The notes beneath the pieces were generated by a model. The model saw only the letters and a program-made list of their open reading frames with translations, made no database searches and was not told the DNA's origin. A program made the translations under genes and the position numbers. A stretch of 64,000 bases of DNA from the NCBI GenBank assembly GCA_020912385.1, contig CP087207.1, positions 124,001 to 188,000 of the forward strand, written 5' to 3'. This DNA is from Neofusicoccum parvum (Eukaryota; Ascomycota; Dothideomycetes; Botryosphaeriales; Botryosphaeriaceae). Positions 12,638-24,603 of the stretch are shown here, one piece after another. How positions within the stretch are numbered: the stretch's first letter is position 1; every line of letters starts with the position of its first letter.

Positions 12638-15428
12638 TAACATTCTGCCAAGGGTGGATGCCGGAACGGTGGCTAACGAATCTCACAGTTCTCCTTGGCT
12701 GAAGCTGGTGCTTCTCGGGGGCGTGGCGTTGTGTGCTAAGCTTCTCGTTGGTGTTTGATGCCATGACGGCAGCCCAGCGCTGCTCGTCCATTATCTTTCA
12801 CATCCTAATATTTCACGGCTTGCCACAGCGTGGTCAACAGCGTCGAGCATCTTTGGGAGATGTCGCAAAATTGCAGATTCCTTCTGCCCCATGGCGTTCT
12901 TGGGGATCTCTCGGAAACATTTTCGTTCGTAGTTCATTGGGGTACCGTCGTTTTGAAAGCTCAGCATTGGCGTTCATGATTTGTTGCGTTCTGAGCTGTC
13001 TTGATAGGATTGATTTTGCCCTTGTTTCCTCTCTCGGTTGCTCTCTCCACGCAGATGACCATGACAACCTCGACATTTCGGAACATATTTTTTTGGGAGA
13101 GCTGGGGCATTCATCGCGTGTGGGCGCCATCATTCGGGAATCTGCGGTGTTTGAACGGGGAATCTTCTCGTGGTGTACTCTCGCCGCCTCGGCTGGCTAC
13201 TACAGTCATCTGGTGAGCGAGCATTCAGCATCTTGTCATTGGGAAACGGAAGGGGGACTGGGTAACTGGCGCGTGCGGTCTGCATTTTGGACAGGAGGGT
13301 TCTGGGAACGGCTCGAAGGGTAGGCCCGGGCTGGGGAAAGGAAAACAAAGGCGACGGGAAGCATCCCGAGGGCGCACTTTTGGACTACCTTGGGTTATGT
13401 AGTTGGGGTGGCTTTTGGGGCTAGCAACAATCTGGGACGGCTGGGTTCCTTTTTCTACTTTGATGCTCTTGACTGCTCTGCGTCCTTTTCCCCGCCAGCC
13501 GCCCGCTACCGGCATGATCCCATCCGGAGCACTTATCACCTTATCCAGGCCGCCGCAGATGTCACACCACGAACCGCGCGCACCACCACCTCTTCCAGGC
13601 TTCGCGTCGCGCTTCTCCGCACGCGACGCGCCGCGGCCGACGCAGGCGACGTGCGGTCCCTGCCTTGATTGCCAGCCAAGACAGCGGTATCGTCCTTCTC
13701 GATGCGGGGGAAGAGAGAGCTCAGAGAGGCTCGAGCGGAGGCAGATAGACGGGGGTTCCGGAGCTCAATCGCGGAAGCTCTGACCAGGCTCGAAGTGCTC
13801 AGACGGGCTTCGACGGCCTGCTAGCTGGGGCGGATTCGGGCTTAAAAGAGCGGATGCAGACACAAAACCCAGGCCGGCGGAGCCAGACGAAGCCTGACGA
13901 GCTGAACGAAACGGACGGCCTGGCCGAATTGCCTTCTTCTGGGCCGGCAGCTGAGGAGCACGGGAGGCTGTCTTGGAAGCCTGGAGCCGTGCGTTAAGTC
14001 AGGGTGTGGGAGGCTGGGAAGCGGAAAGGCAATCTTTTTTTTTTCTTTTTCTTTTTGTCTATCACAGCTTCTTGCGGCAGCGCTCTCTTCGCTCGTCCTC
14101 ATCTCGCCACCCCAGCACGCAATGTCTCGCGGCCGTCGCGCTGACTCGACTGAGAGCGCTCTGTGCAACGCGATTGACCACGAGGCACGGCAGCAGAAAG
14201 CAGCAGCACGTGAAGCCGGCACCAGCAGGGCGACGCAGGGTCGGACAAGGGTCGCAGCGCGGGCGGGTGTGCGCTCGTAGGGTGGGGGCCGGGCGGCGGC
14301 AATGGGGCGGGTTTCGTTTCCCCCTCTGGGCCTAGCAGCCCCCCCGGCGGCGTGGATGATCCCCCTCCAGCACGCCTCGTGTCGTCGGTGCCCCTCACCA
14401 TCTGCTGCCCAGCTGGCCGCTGCAGATTGGGCAATTGCTGGCGTGGCGGAGGCCCGGCGGCTGTGAGTCTGAGGCATCGCGGACGTCATGCTCACTTCCA
14501 CCAGCACGCTCGCCTGGGCAGCGTGCAGCGCAGCGCCGCAGCATGAGCAGGACGCATGCGCTGGCTTCACGCGAGCAGATGGAGTCGCCGCCGCGCCGAC
14601 GCCCACTCCTGCTCGTATCCTCGCCAATCGCTGATCAACCGCCCGCCTAACCGCTGGCGACTGTCTTTGGAGTCTGCCCTCTCTTATCGTCTTCTTATCA
14701 GGCCCGGTACCTGGACAGCCAAGCACCTCCACCCCCGCCAGAGCTAGTGTTTTGCTGCTTTCAGCAAAATATTCCTCACTTCCACGCAAACTCTCCGCTC
14801 CTGCCCAACCGCCCGCTATCGACGCTGCTTACGTTCCGCGCCGGCCGACTGGAATCAGACGCACTGGACTGGCTTGTGATGACGAGTGCGGGGCAGCCCA
14901 GCGCGCGCAGGCCTCGCGGCGGGGTGCTGAGATTGTCTGGTTGGTCTCCACCGACTCTTTTGCCCGGAAGCTTCTGGCGCTTCAACCGTGGGCTGTGTTT
15001 CTTAGCGGTTTGGGGATAGAGTATGCGCACATGAACGCGCTCTCGCTGAGTAAATAAAGACCCTCGCCCGTATCTCTCTCCTGCTTCTCGCCATACCTCG
15101 TCGCCCTTATCCGCCTGCATATCCTATCCTGCAAGTTCCTGGAACTTGAAGCTGTTTTGAGCTGTAGTGCTACTTGACTGTCTGTATAAAGGTGAGTTCG
15201 ATTTCTTTGGTGTTTCCACAACATCGTGCTCGTGCCGGACAAGCTCCTGTAGACCTCAAGTCAATCCGGAGTCGCGAATTGTCACCAGAATACACCCAGT
15301 CCGTACTCCACAACTCGACAACGAGCAATACCCTCCAAGCCTTCTCGACCCGTTGGCCGTTCACAGACCCAATCGACTCCCACAAGCAGCACATCAACAC
15401 AAACCCACCGTAAAGCAAGAAGTCTAAC
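12638..15428. other. Intergenic spacer, no supportable gene
   Basis: 2.8 kb between the regulator and the cupin gene. The largest frame (13842-14789, minus, 315 codons) is Arg/Ala-rich chance coding in GC-rich DNA. Close to the cupin gene, a GTGAGT at 15192 and a later TAG could mark an intron in the 5' untranslated leader; this is not provable from sequence alone. Confidence 0.5.
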
Positions 15429-15905
15429 ATGGGCGCCATCATCAGCAAAGCCAAATCCGCCGTCTCCTCTACACCACCCGAAAAGATGTCTCCCGTCGCC
15501 ATGACCCACTACGCCAAGGCGCAGAGCACCTTCAAGCCGCCGCTCATCGCCAACGAGAACGCCTTCCTGGGCGACATCGCCACCTCGTAAGCCCTCCAAC
15601 CACCCCCTCAAACCCACCGCCCCTCCTCTAACCAACAGCACAGCGAGAAGAACGACCCGGAAAAGCCCATCTCGGCCGGCTTCTACCGCCTGGAGAAGGG
15701 CACGCCGCTGATCTACGAGTACACCTACCACGAGATGAAGATCATCGTCGACGGCTCGTTCGACATCTCCGACGAGGCCGGCAACAAGGTGCACGCCGTC
15801 GCCGGCGACGTCTTCTACTTCCCCAAGGGCTCCAAGATCACCTTCACCACCGAGGACTTCGGCCTCGGCTTCTTCGTCGGCCAGAGGAAGGAGGGTGGCG
15901 CGTAA
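15429..15905 (+). CDS. Small cupin, EutQ-like
   Basis: Two exons, 15429-15586 and 15644-15905, give 139 residues. The reading frame fixes the second of two closely spaced acceptor AGs. A short Lys/Ser-rich leader precedes a single cupin barrel: GFYRLEKGTPLIYEYTYHEM carries the first metal-motif region, KIIVDGSFDISDEAGN the turn, and AGDVFYFPKGSKITFTT the second motif. The shape matches bacterial EutQ-like or RmlC-type cupins that are common as stand-alone fungal proteins. The substrate is unknown and the ethanolamine role of EutQ should not be assumed here. It is convergent with CHS5. Confidence 0.85.
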
Positions 15906-16699
15906 AGGAAGGAATTGAATGCCGGGGCGGTGTTTGAAGGGATTGCGTGGTTAGAAGAAAAGGGCGAGAGGATTGCTTCTCCTTCTCCCTTGGTTGCTTC
16001 AAAGCGACGGTGCTTTTTCTTGTTCGGATACACAGCGAAGCGATGGATAAAGATATCACGTTTTGATGAAATGAAAGCTTTTCAAAGTTCTTGCAGCACC
16101 GGTGTTCAGAGGGCGATGCCTCCCAATCGGTGAATCTGTCCAAGCAGTGAATCTCCCGGTCTCCAAGCCAATAAAGTCAAAATATTTCTCTCAGAGACCC
16201 CATCGGGCTCCGGAGCTGCCAGAAAAAGAATGTCAAGGAGTGGTAGAAAACAGGATAAAGTTTCGTAGGATTCTCGGCTCAAGAACTACACACCTTATAT
16301 TGGTACAGCAGAAGCATAAAGTTAAGTGTGGCGGTCATTATAATCTTTTCTTTAATGCAGTCCAAAATCTCGACAAGGGGAGGAAGGAGAAACTACAGAC
16401 GTGATATGTGGTACAACGTAAACTTCGTTTGCGACTCCCTGCTCCGACGCTGAGAAAACGTGAAGACGGGCATTGCAGGACGCACGACTCCTTGGTCAGA
16501 AGATGAACGAAGAGGGGACGGAGTGCCGCCCCAAGACTGCCACAAACTCGCCGAAAGAAGTGATATCATGATTCCCTCCGCATTTTCCCGATCCTGATCC
16601 CGCTCCCGCTTTTGAATTACAAGATTGCACAGCCGTGAAAAACTTGCTAGGGCCACCGTGTCGTTGTTGGGTATGATGTTGTCGTCTCGTCTCGTCAGC
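15906..16699. other. Convergent 3' region, cupin and CHS5
   Basis: About 800 bases lie between two stop codons that face each other. The sequence is AT-richer than the genes and holds only 3' untranslated and terminator sequence as far as I can see. Confidence 0.6.
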
Positions 16700-18063
16700 T
16701 CACAACGCGACATCCTGAAAACTGGCTACGCTCGGACTCGCACCAGCATCGCTTGGAGGAGCCCCAGCCTCGAGCCTCTTCTCATCTCCATTCTCCGGCG
16801 TCTCCGTGCCATCCGACTCGTCTCCGCTCGCCTCGTCATCAGACGCTTCCTCGGGCTTAAGATCCTCCTTCCGTGCCTTCGGCTCCTCCGTGGCCCCGCT
16901 CTTGGGTTCAACAGGCTCTCCGGGCGACGGGCTGTCGCCATTCTCCTTTGGCGGGGGAGGCGGAGGGTGGTCTGCTTCCGTCGACTCTTGTACTCGCGAG
17001 GGGGAAGCGGATGCGCGGGCGCTTGCACCGTTCGGGGGTTCTTTGCGGACTTGCTCGGGTGTTGGGGGCGTGATCTCAGTGCGCGGGCTGGGCAGCGGAG
17101 AGGGCCTCGAACCGGATGAGAGCGCCGCGCTCTGGCTCCGGCCATGGCTGGGAAGATTCTGCTGCTGGCCAGCCGGCGGGCCCATTTGCCGCAGACGAGG
17201 ATCCGCATTGATGTAGTATTGACGCACACCGACAATGCGGCCTTCACGCTCGCAGCCCTTCAACCAGTCGGGCACAACAACAGGAATGTTCATCTCGACG
17301 GCCTTCTCCCAGGCAGGGCCGCGGCCTTCGGTGCAGACGAAGTGCGTGGTGTCGATGCGCACTTGGTCAATCATCTTGGCTCCGACGCGGCCGACGGTCT
17401 GGGTCAGGCTCTCCCTGAGTTGTGACGGCATGATGCCCGCGGTGATGGTGATGCCGGACAGGTCTGTCATCTTGTGGGTGCGCACGACGAGACGTTCGCT
17501 GCTGAATGTGCCGGCCGACGTGCGAAGGACCAGGTGGAAGGCATACTCGGTGTCGACGGCCAGACCGGAGATCTTGGTGCTTTGCATGTCCAGCGGGCGC
17601 GGGATGCTTCCGGCCTTGCTGTTGTTGCGGTACAAGCTCAGGCTGCGCAGCTCGGCGGTGGCAAGCTGGATGGGGTCCCACTCAAGCACAACCGACGTCT
17701 GTGTAGCATTGCGGCAGCGGAGGACGGGGGCTTCGGGGTGGCGGGTGCCAAAGGTCTGGTAGATTTTGGATTGCAGCTGCTGGAAGGCCTGATGGGCAGC
17801 CTGCTCCGACTGGTGGTTGCGGGCGACGGTGATGTCGACGATGCTGCCGGAGGAGATGTCGGCGGGCAGGAGAATGGACGGAAACTCAATCTGTAGCGCG
17901 CGTCAGCATTGGGGACGGAACCGGCGCGGCAGACGGCAACGTAGCAAGGAGAGCGGCGGGAGGGGCGCATTGCCGGGGCTGGAGGACGTACGAGACGCTT
18001 GTCTTCGGTCAGCAGCACGGCGACGCCGGCATCGACCTTGCCGACGGTCAATGAGACCAGCAT
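16700..18063 (-). CDS. CHS5: Chs5-type exomer scaffold protein (chitin synthase export)
   Basis: Exons 18063-17992 and 17890-16700 give 420 residues. The N-terminus (MLVSLTVGKVDAGVAVLL) is the dimerising Chs5 segment. It is followed by a fibronectin type III domain (about 75-160, with LEWDPIQLA and SLYRNNSKAG) and a BRCT domain (about 165-255, with THFVCTEG and the conserved Trp in VVVPDWLKGCE). The rest is a disordered tail rich in Pro, Ser, Glu and Asp. In yeast the exomer coat carries the chitin synthase Chs3 from the trans-Golgi to the plasma membrane; this FN3-BRCT core binds Arf1 and the cargo adaptors. The tail here is shorter than in yeast Chs5. It lies head to tail with the V-ATPase subunit E gene. 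Confidence 0.93.
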
Positions 18064-18577
18064 CGTGCGTGGGCGGGCGCGGAAGGCGGATGGGGGAGAA
18101 GAGTTGCGGAGGGCTGGGCTCGCGGCTACCTGGAGACTGGAGATTGGAGATAGCGCGTGGCAGTGACGAGCACCAGCCACGCCCGTTGGCCTCGCTGATC
18201 CGCGCGCCCAGGGCCCAGCACCAGACTGCGACGTCTCGACCACCGCGCCGCAAAAATAGATCACCCACCCACGCGGATGCGCCCTGTCAGCCGCCGGCCA
18301 CCCCTGCAGCCCTGTGCCTGTGCCTGTGCCGGTCTCTGCTCGCGTGTGCACTGCTCTACGGTGGCCGCGAAAGGAAACAACATCGCCGGCTTTGGGCTAG
18401 CATTGAGTATACGGAAATGTTGCACAGTATGGTACACCTGAGCCCAGCCCGCTTGATGTCATGAGAACGGAACCGCCAGACCCCACCCTGCACGCGCACC
18501 CACACCCTGTCGGCGTGGTCTCACTGTAAAACCCCCCCAGTCATGCGGTCTAGCAAAACAATCGACGCGGCGCCCGC
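18064..18577. other. CHS5 promoter and V-ATPase E 3' region
   Basis: About 500 bases between the CHS5 start and the V-ATPase E stop, both on the minus strand. A short (CTGTGC)3 repeat lies near 18309-18330. No gene is visible. Confidence 0.55.
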
Positions 18578-19398
18578 TCAGTCCTTGAACTTGCGGTTCT
18601 TGTTCTCGCCGAACAGCGTCGTCCTGATCGACGGCAGTGCATCCTCCTCCAGCAGCCGTAACCGCTCCTCAAACGTGTTGTTAATGTCAATCTTGCCGTT
18701 GCCGCCCACGATGGACACACCGCCGGTGCTGTGACAGTGTCAGTATCTCAGTGAATGCATCAGCGCAACGGCAGCACTCACGATCCCTCGGGCTGCGGGT
18801 TGCTCTCGTCAATCTCCACCTTGGTCTCCTTGCCCGTCTTGTCCTTGTACTCCTTCTCGGCCTCGGGAATGGCCTTGCGGACGACGTCATAATCGACCTT
18901 GCGGGCACGCACTTGCACCTTGGGCTCGTTCAGGTCGTACAGGCCCTCGAGGATCAGGCCCTTGAGCGTGCTCTGGTACTTGCTCTTGTCCTTGGAGGCG
19001 TCGACGAGCTTCTTGCGGGCCTGCTCGAACAGCTCGTCGAGCAGCTCCTGGCGGGCGCCCAGCACGCGCAGACGGGTCTTGTTGGCGACGGTGGAGCGGG
19101 TGATCTGCTGCGACATGGCGGCCTGCTTGAACTTCTTCTCGTAGGACTGGTCGATGGCCTGCGTCTCCTCGCGCACCAGCTTGCTCTTCTCAATGGCGAA
19201 CTCCTCGTCGGCCTTGATCTGGATCTCCTTGGCCTTCTCCAGCGCCTCCTGGCGGATGAAGGCCGTCATCTTCTTGAGCTCGCCGGCGACCTGCATGGCG
19301 GGGCAGCGGTCAGCGGGAGCTTCGCGGCGGGCTGGTCAGGTGCGGTGAGCTGGGCAGCGACGTACCTGGTCGTCGGACATGGCGTGGATCTGCGACAT
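18578..19398 (-). CDS. VMA4: V-type proton ATPase subunit E
   Basis: Exons 19398-19366, 19290-18782 and 18728-18578 give 230 residues, the normal length. The subunit forms the peripheral stalk linking V1 to V0 in vacuolar proton pumping. The N-terminal half is a long helix (EEFAIEKSKLVREETQAI, SYEKKFKQAAMSQQITRS), followed by NKTRLRVLGARQELLDELF. The C-terminal globular part ends in GGVSIVGGNGKIDINNTFEE and ERLRLLEED. The ATG at 19398 is preferred over the in-frame one at 19380, because MSQIHAMSDDQVAGEL matches how fungal homologues begin. The first coding exon is only 11 codons. It shares a 586-bp divergent region with the magnesium transporter gene. Confidence 0.96.
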
Positions 19399-19984
19399 GG
19401 CGGCGGCGGGAGCGGAGACGGGCGGGAGCGCGGTGATGGGACGGGATGGAGGAGCAGCGGGCGGCAGGAGCGCGGATGGGTGGTGGTGGAGGGTGGACGG
19501 CGATGCTGGAGCTGCGGGCGGTGATGGCAGGTGCAGTGCAAGCTTGGGCCCTTGGGCTGCTTGGCCCTGCTCTGCTGCACGCCCGTCCAGCGCATGCGGC
19601 GCACCTGGGGACGCCCCTGCAACGCCTCACACGCCCGGCATTAGCCCAATAGCCCGCGCTCGTCGCGTCCTCTCCTTCGCCTTCGCTCGTTACTTCTCTC
19701 AGTGTCTGTTCTCCAAGCCTCTCCCTCTCGCACCGCTCTCTCCGCCTGCGTCGTACCAGCCCGCCCTCGCGCCGCCGCCGCCGCCGATCGCTTGACGTCG
19801 CCCGACTCGGCACTCTTCGTCTCGTGAGCGCGCCAGCTCTCGCGCCTCCAGCGAACCCGCCGCCCACACGAATCCTCGCTGCATGCGCCTCCGCCCGGCG
19901 CAGCGCCTCTGACCGATCGCATACAATACAGCATGCCTGTGCCCATCAGGTAGCCTCAGCCGAAGTCCCCAGCTCCTCGCAGTC
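19399..19984. promoter_or_regulatory. Bidirectional promoter region, VMA4 / NIPA transporter
   Basis: 586 bases separate the two start codons, which face outward, so both promoters and leaders must fit here. The sequence is GC-rich with pyrimidine-rich stretches near 19665-19750. No single element can be named. Confidence 0.55.
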
Positions 19985-21945
19985 ATGGTCGAGCTTTCCG
20001 CTGGCGGGAGCGTTGCTGTGAGTCCAGCCGAGAACGGCGCCCTCTGCTCTCCAGCCAGCACGCGCTGACACGCCGACAGCTAGGTGTCTTCGTCGGTCTG
20101 CTGTCGACCAGCATCCAGAGCGTCGGCCTGACCCTGCAACGCAAGTCGCATCTGCTCGAAGAGGAGAAGGAAGAGCACCATGTTCGCCGCCCGCCCTACA
20201 GGCGCCGTCGGTGGCAGGTATGACATAAGAGGCCTCCGCGACACCGGGACTGCTCTCGCTGACCACGCGCGACACAGCTGGGCATGCTCATGTTCATTAT
20301 CGCCAACCTGGTCGGGAGCACCATTCAAATCACCACCCTTCCGTTGCCCGTGCTCTCGACTCTGCAAGCCGTGCGTCCTTCCCTCTGCAACACCATATAC
20401 GTGCACAACCGCTGACAGCAGCAGTCCGGCCTGGTCTTCAACTCGATATGCGCGAGCCTCATCCTGAGCGAACCTTTCACCCGATATTCTTTCGTGGGCA
20501 CCGTCCTCGTCGCAATTGGCGCCGTGTTGATTGGCATATTCGGCGCCTTGACGGAGCCCTCGCACACACTCGACCAGCTGCTGGACCTCCTTGCCCGCCC
20601 TGAATTCCTCGTCTGGCTTTTCTCCACCTTCTTTATCAGCATACTCCTGTTCATTGCGCAATGGTTCATGAAGCGGCTATTCCATCGGCCTTCGCCCCTC
20701 GTGCGCCTCCTGCGCGGCATGTGCTTCGGCGCCATGAGCGGCATTCTGTCCGCTCATTCGCTTCTGGTCGCGAAATCCGCCGTGGAGCTACTGGTCCGGA
20801 CCATTGTGGACCGGCACAATCAGTTTAACCGTTGGCAGTCTTGGATCATCCTGTTGGGCCTCGTAGCCCTGGCACTCACGCAGCTTTACTTTTTGCATCG
20901 AGGCCTCAAGCTTACTTCCACCAGCGTTCTCTACCCTTTCGTATTCTGCATTTACAACATCATTGCCATCCTGGATGGTCTCATTTACTTCCGCCAAGCC
21001 TCCCGCCTGCCCGTGCGGGACGCCATTTTGATCGCCGTCGGCACAGTCATCCTGTTAGGAGGTGTGGCCGCGCTCAGTTGGCGCCTGGAGGACAAGGACC
21101 CCGTGGCCGCTGGCCACCACAGGAAAGCCTCCCGACGCTCCTTCTCCGGAATTCCACCTCCTCGAACTGCTCTTACTCCTGGTCTGGGCTTTATCGATAC
21201 AGGAGGCTCCGACTCTGATGATGAGCAATCCCCCTATTCTGGCCCCACTCGCTTTGACGAAGAAGCACCGCTTGGCATCTCCAGTGCGAGCAAGAAGCGT
21301 GAAGGCAGTCATGCGGTTCGTGCCGCCTCTGATGAGCAAACGCCGTTGCTGTCCCGGACCAACACCGCGCCGTTCAAGTCTTCGAATGCAGGTACCTTCA
21401 GCCAGAAGAGAGAAGGACAGCACAAGCCCGCGAATCTGAATCGTTTGCGTCGAATGACCATATCGGAGGAGGCTGGTGAAATCTGGGACGAGCTGAATGA
21501 TCGAGATCTCCGGACGAGTCCTGGTAACAGTCTTCGCTCTCCGCTTGATAGCAGAGGACGTGGCCGGGGCAAGGCGCATGCAAGGTCAAGATCAGGTACT
21601 ATGCCAGTGTCCCGCCAGATCAACAGGAAGAATTCGTGGTGGGATAGCTTCACTCCTGGAGGAAAGAAGACGCCGGCTGCATCAAGCCCACGAACACGAT
21701 CGGGGGCTGGAGCAAGCGATTACGAGGATGAAGACCCGGCCGCACCAATCCTCAGCCCGAGCCCGGAAAGGAATCGAGGCTGGAATTGGACCATCAGGAT
21801 CCCAAGGACAAGAAACGGTGCGGACCGGAGGGGCAGCAGGGGACCATTCAGGATGAGCTGGTGGAGCAGGAGTAACCAGAAAGACGATACCCAGAATGAG
21901 TCGGAGCCGCGGCGAGACGGAGATGGTGGTGGTGATGGTTGCTAA
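19985..21945 (+). CDS. NIPA-type magnesium transporter (DUF803 family)
   Basis: Exons 19985-20017, 20080-20217, 20278-20370 and 20425-21945 give 594 residues. About nine membrane helices lie in residues 1-305: GVFVGLLSTSIQSVGLTLQR opens the first and keeps the family's QR...K junction; LGMLMFIIANLVG, SGLVFNSICASLIL and GTVLVAIGAVLIG follow; the last ends at LSWRLEDKD. Residues 306-594 form a Ser/Arg-rich cytosolic tail that looks disordered. NIPA proteins move Mg2+ and related ions, at endosomal or plasma membranes in animals; the fungal location is not established here. The intron before exon 4 ends in three in-frame CAGs, so the protein could carry zero, one or two extra Gln residues. Confidence 0.9.
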
Positions 21946-24603
21946 TTTGGCTTTAACTCGATCGTTTGTTCGAACAGACTTGACGTCACCATCTTTTATT
22001 TATTGCATCGGAAGCTCCTCATTTATCAGCATGAAGACTACTAGATCTAAAGCGTGGTAGTGGTTACAAGCAGACTGGAATATACCCCCTTTACCTTTGC
22101 TCGCATCTTGCATACAAGTTGAACTTATTCCTGATAGAACGCATGAGGTTGTGATTTGCACGTCCGTTTTTTAGGCTTCTCGCATAGTTTCCGGCGATCT
22201 ATATGTTATCGATAAGCCCATCATTGAATTCAAAGGGGAATGTAAAGCACGTAGGTGGGAATACTACACGGACGGACGCAATTGGTCGAGAGGGTGAAGT
22301 AAAGGGGGCATGATTTGCAAGAGATCGCCACCGCTACTTGGCAGGTCCTCTGTCCTCTAACCCACCATGGCTTCCTATACTTCCTCGAGTGGACCTTAGA
22401 TAGGGGCGACATAGGAAAGGGGAAGAATGATGCGGAGCTGGCTGTTCCCCGTGGTTAGTCTCGTTCTCCGTGTCTTTCAGGCGCCCTGCTGTGGTCATCA
22501 TCTCCGCCGCTTCAAACTTCTTCACAGGCAAGTGTATTCTCCATGGGCTTTCGGACGTCGCTATTGAGCTCTCATATGATGCTGTATTCTACTTCTCTCT
22601 CTCTGCCAATGCATCTTCACATCATCCTTGATTCATCCCTTGTATACGCTGGAATAAGTCATACATGAACGTGCCACGGCAGGCGCTAATGGTAGTGATC
22701 ACGGTGAGACAGTCAAAAGAAACTCGCATGGCTACGGCGGGGCGCTGCAGGTTTATTGGCTTTGTAGCACGATGGCATTGCCACGCTGCTTGTATTGGAC
22801 GCCAGGTTCTGGGAGCTTGAGACATTTTTGGTGGCGGGGTTGGGCTGCAATACTTCAGAAGGGGCCTCGGATGCACATTGCTTATTCGTTCTTTACTTAC
22901 TGCCAGTTGTAAGAGGTTGAGTGGCGGGATGTCACTGTGACTGTGGGGCACTCACATTAAGAATATCGTTCGATAATGGTAGGCGAAATGCAATATCGAA
23001 GTTGCAACAACAAAATATAGGACATGAAAGAGTGTATGAGGAAGCACAGTGGGTAGAAAATCCCGGGCATCCGCATTATAAAACTTTAGCAACCCAGCAG
23101 CTAGATATCAACCCTATAGCAATTGAGATGGCTATTGAGGTGAAGCTTCATTAAAACATGATATGATATAACCAACCGGGCAGACTGATGATTTGTTCAG
23201 TACAAATTCACGAGGCTTCGCTGGAAGATTGCCGCGAGACGCGCATCCGCTCGCACAGCGCCCTCTCGAAGTCGTCAGGGTGGTGAAACGTTGCTCCCGT
23301 GCTGTCAATTTTATCCATGTTTGGCGGGAAGTGCTGACTACCATTGGCAGTAATTATGTCCTTGAGACTATTGAGCTATCCTTATGTACGAACGTAGGTT
23401 TCTAGAGAGACGCGAACTTAGTCTTTAGTGCCCGTGATGCCGTAGAAGATCCTCTATTAGTACTCTATCTCGTCCTGGACTTCTTTCTTGCGGCGAAGTT
23501 TCTTCTCTCACTCTCTATACATAGGATCGGTCAAAAAGAAACATATCAATTCCTACTATAGGAAAATTCTTTTTATCTTTCCGTGGCTTAAATCAAAGCT
23601 AAATTAAGAAGGGCATCGCTACAATTAAATGGGGCTTTGATGGATCATGGTTGTGAACAGCTTATTTAAAAGCGATACGTTCATATTGATTAAGCTATAA
23701 TTGCAAGCCCGGTTATCTTCTACACTATTTTCAACGTATCTCGAGAGAAAATTCTGACGGCGCCAATGCATCAATATTTTATCGAGAAGGTCGCGATGCT
23801 TTGCGGAAAGATTATCGCATGTCAGTGGCGTTTTTGGTATCTTGAAGTCCAGTCCGCTTGCAAACTCAGCCAAGCCGTTCGTATGATTGCTCGATGCACT
23901 ACTGTCTCCGCACCGGTAAAGAAAAGTGGTGCAAGAAGACATCTCTTCAGACTGAATATGGCGGAAAAGCTCATGTTTTGAGATACGGTGAAGTAGAAGT
24001 TTTTGGCATTAAAGGCCGAAAGGCTACAGCCCCGAAGAGTTGGACGGAACAAGTTGGCATCTGCAAAGCAGGGAGCCGAGGGTTTCGCCCAGAGATGGTG
24101 ACCTTGAAGTTGCATGTCGGCCCTAAAGCGCCGGATAGCTGTCTTCTTCGTCGTGGCGAGATTGGAGGACAGGGCGAGCGGGCGAGGTTTGATGATCGGC
24201 AGGCGGGCGAGGGCGGGCAGGGATCGGGGGCTGGCTTGCCAGGCGCTCCTGCTCATACATCATCGCCCGCGGACCCGCGACACTCTTCGCTGCACCCCCA
24301 ACTAGCACAATAGGTGTCCAGATGTTGCCGCCTCCCGCAATCCGCTCTGCTCCCGACCATTGCTTCACCGCGCTGTTCTCCCCTCCCTAAAGCGACCTCG
24401 TGCAAACGCCTGCTGCTCATCTCTGGCATCGCTCCTCACCTCTCACAATTCTTAGCCCCACGGGCGCCCGCCGCAGCTGCTTCTAAGCTTCCCGCCTTCC
24501 CGCATCGATCTTCACAGTCCCAATTCCTGGAACAGCCCCAGCCAGCACCGCGACAGACCCATACACCGCGAGTCCCCAGCGACAAGAGTACAGATCTGCA
24601 GCC
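21946..24603. other. AT-richer spacer without a convincing gene
   Basis: 2.7 kb between the NIPA and Mpv17-type genes. From about 22.9 to 24.0 kb the base composition is clearly lower in GC than the surrounding genes. A 105-codon frame (23942-23625, minus) reads like ordinary protein (CGDSSASSNHTNGLAEF) but has no family features, so it is at best an orphan or a remnant. The last 300 bases are the GC-rich leader of the Mpv17-type gene. Confidence 0.5.

Noticed and set aside
13842..14789. 315-codon frame on the minus strand
   Set aside because: No domain, Arg/Ala/Ser-rich composition; chance frame.
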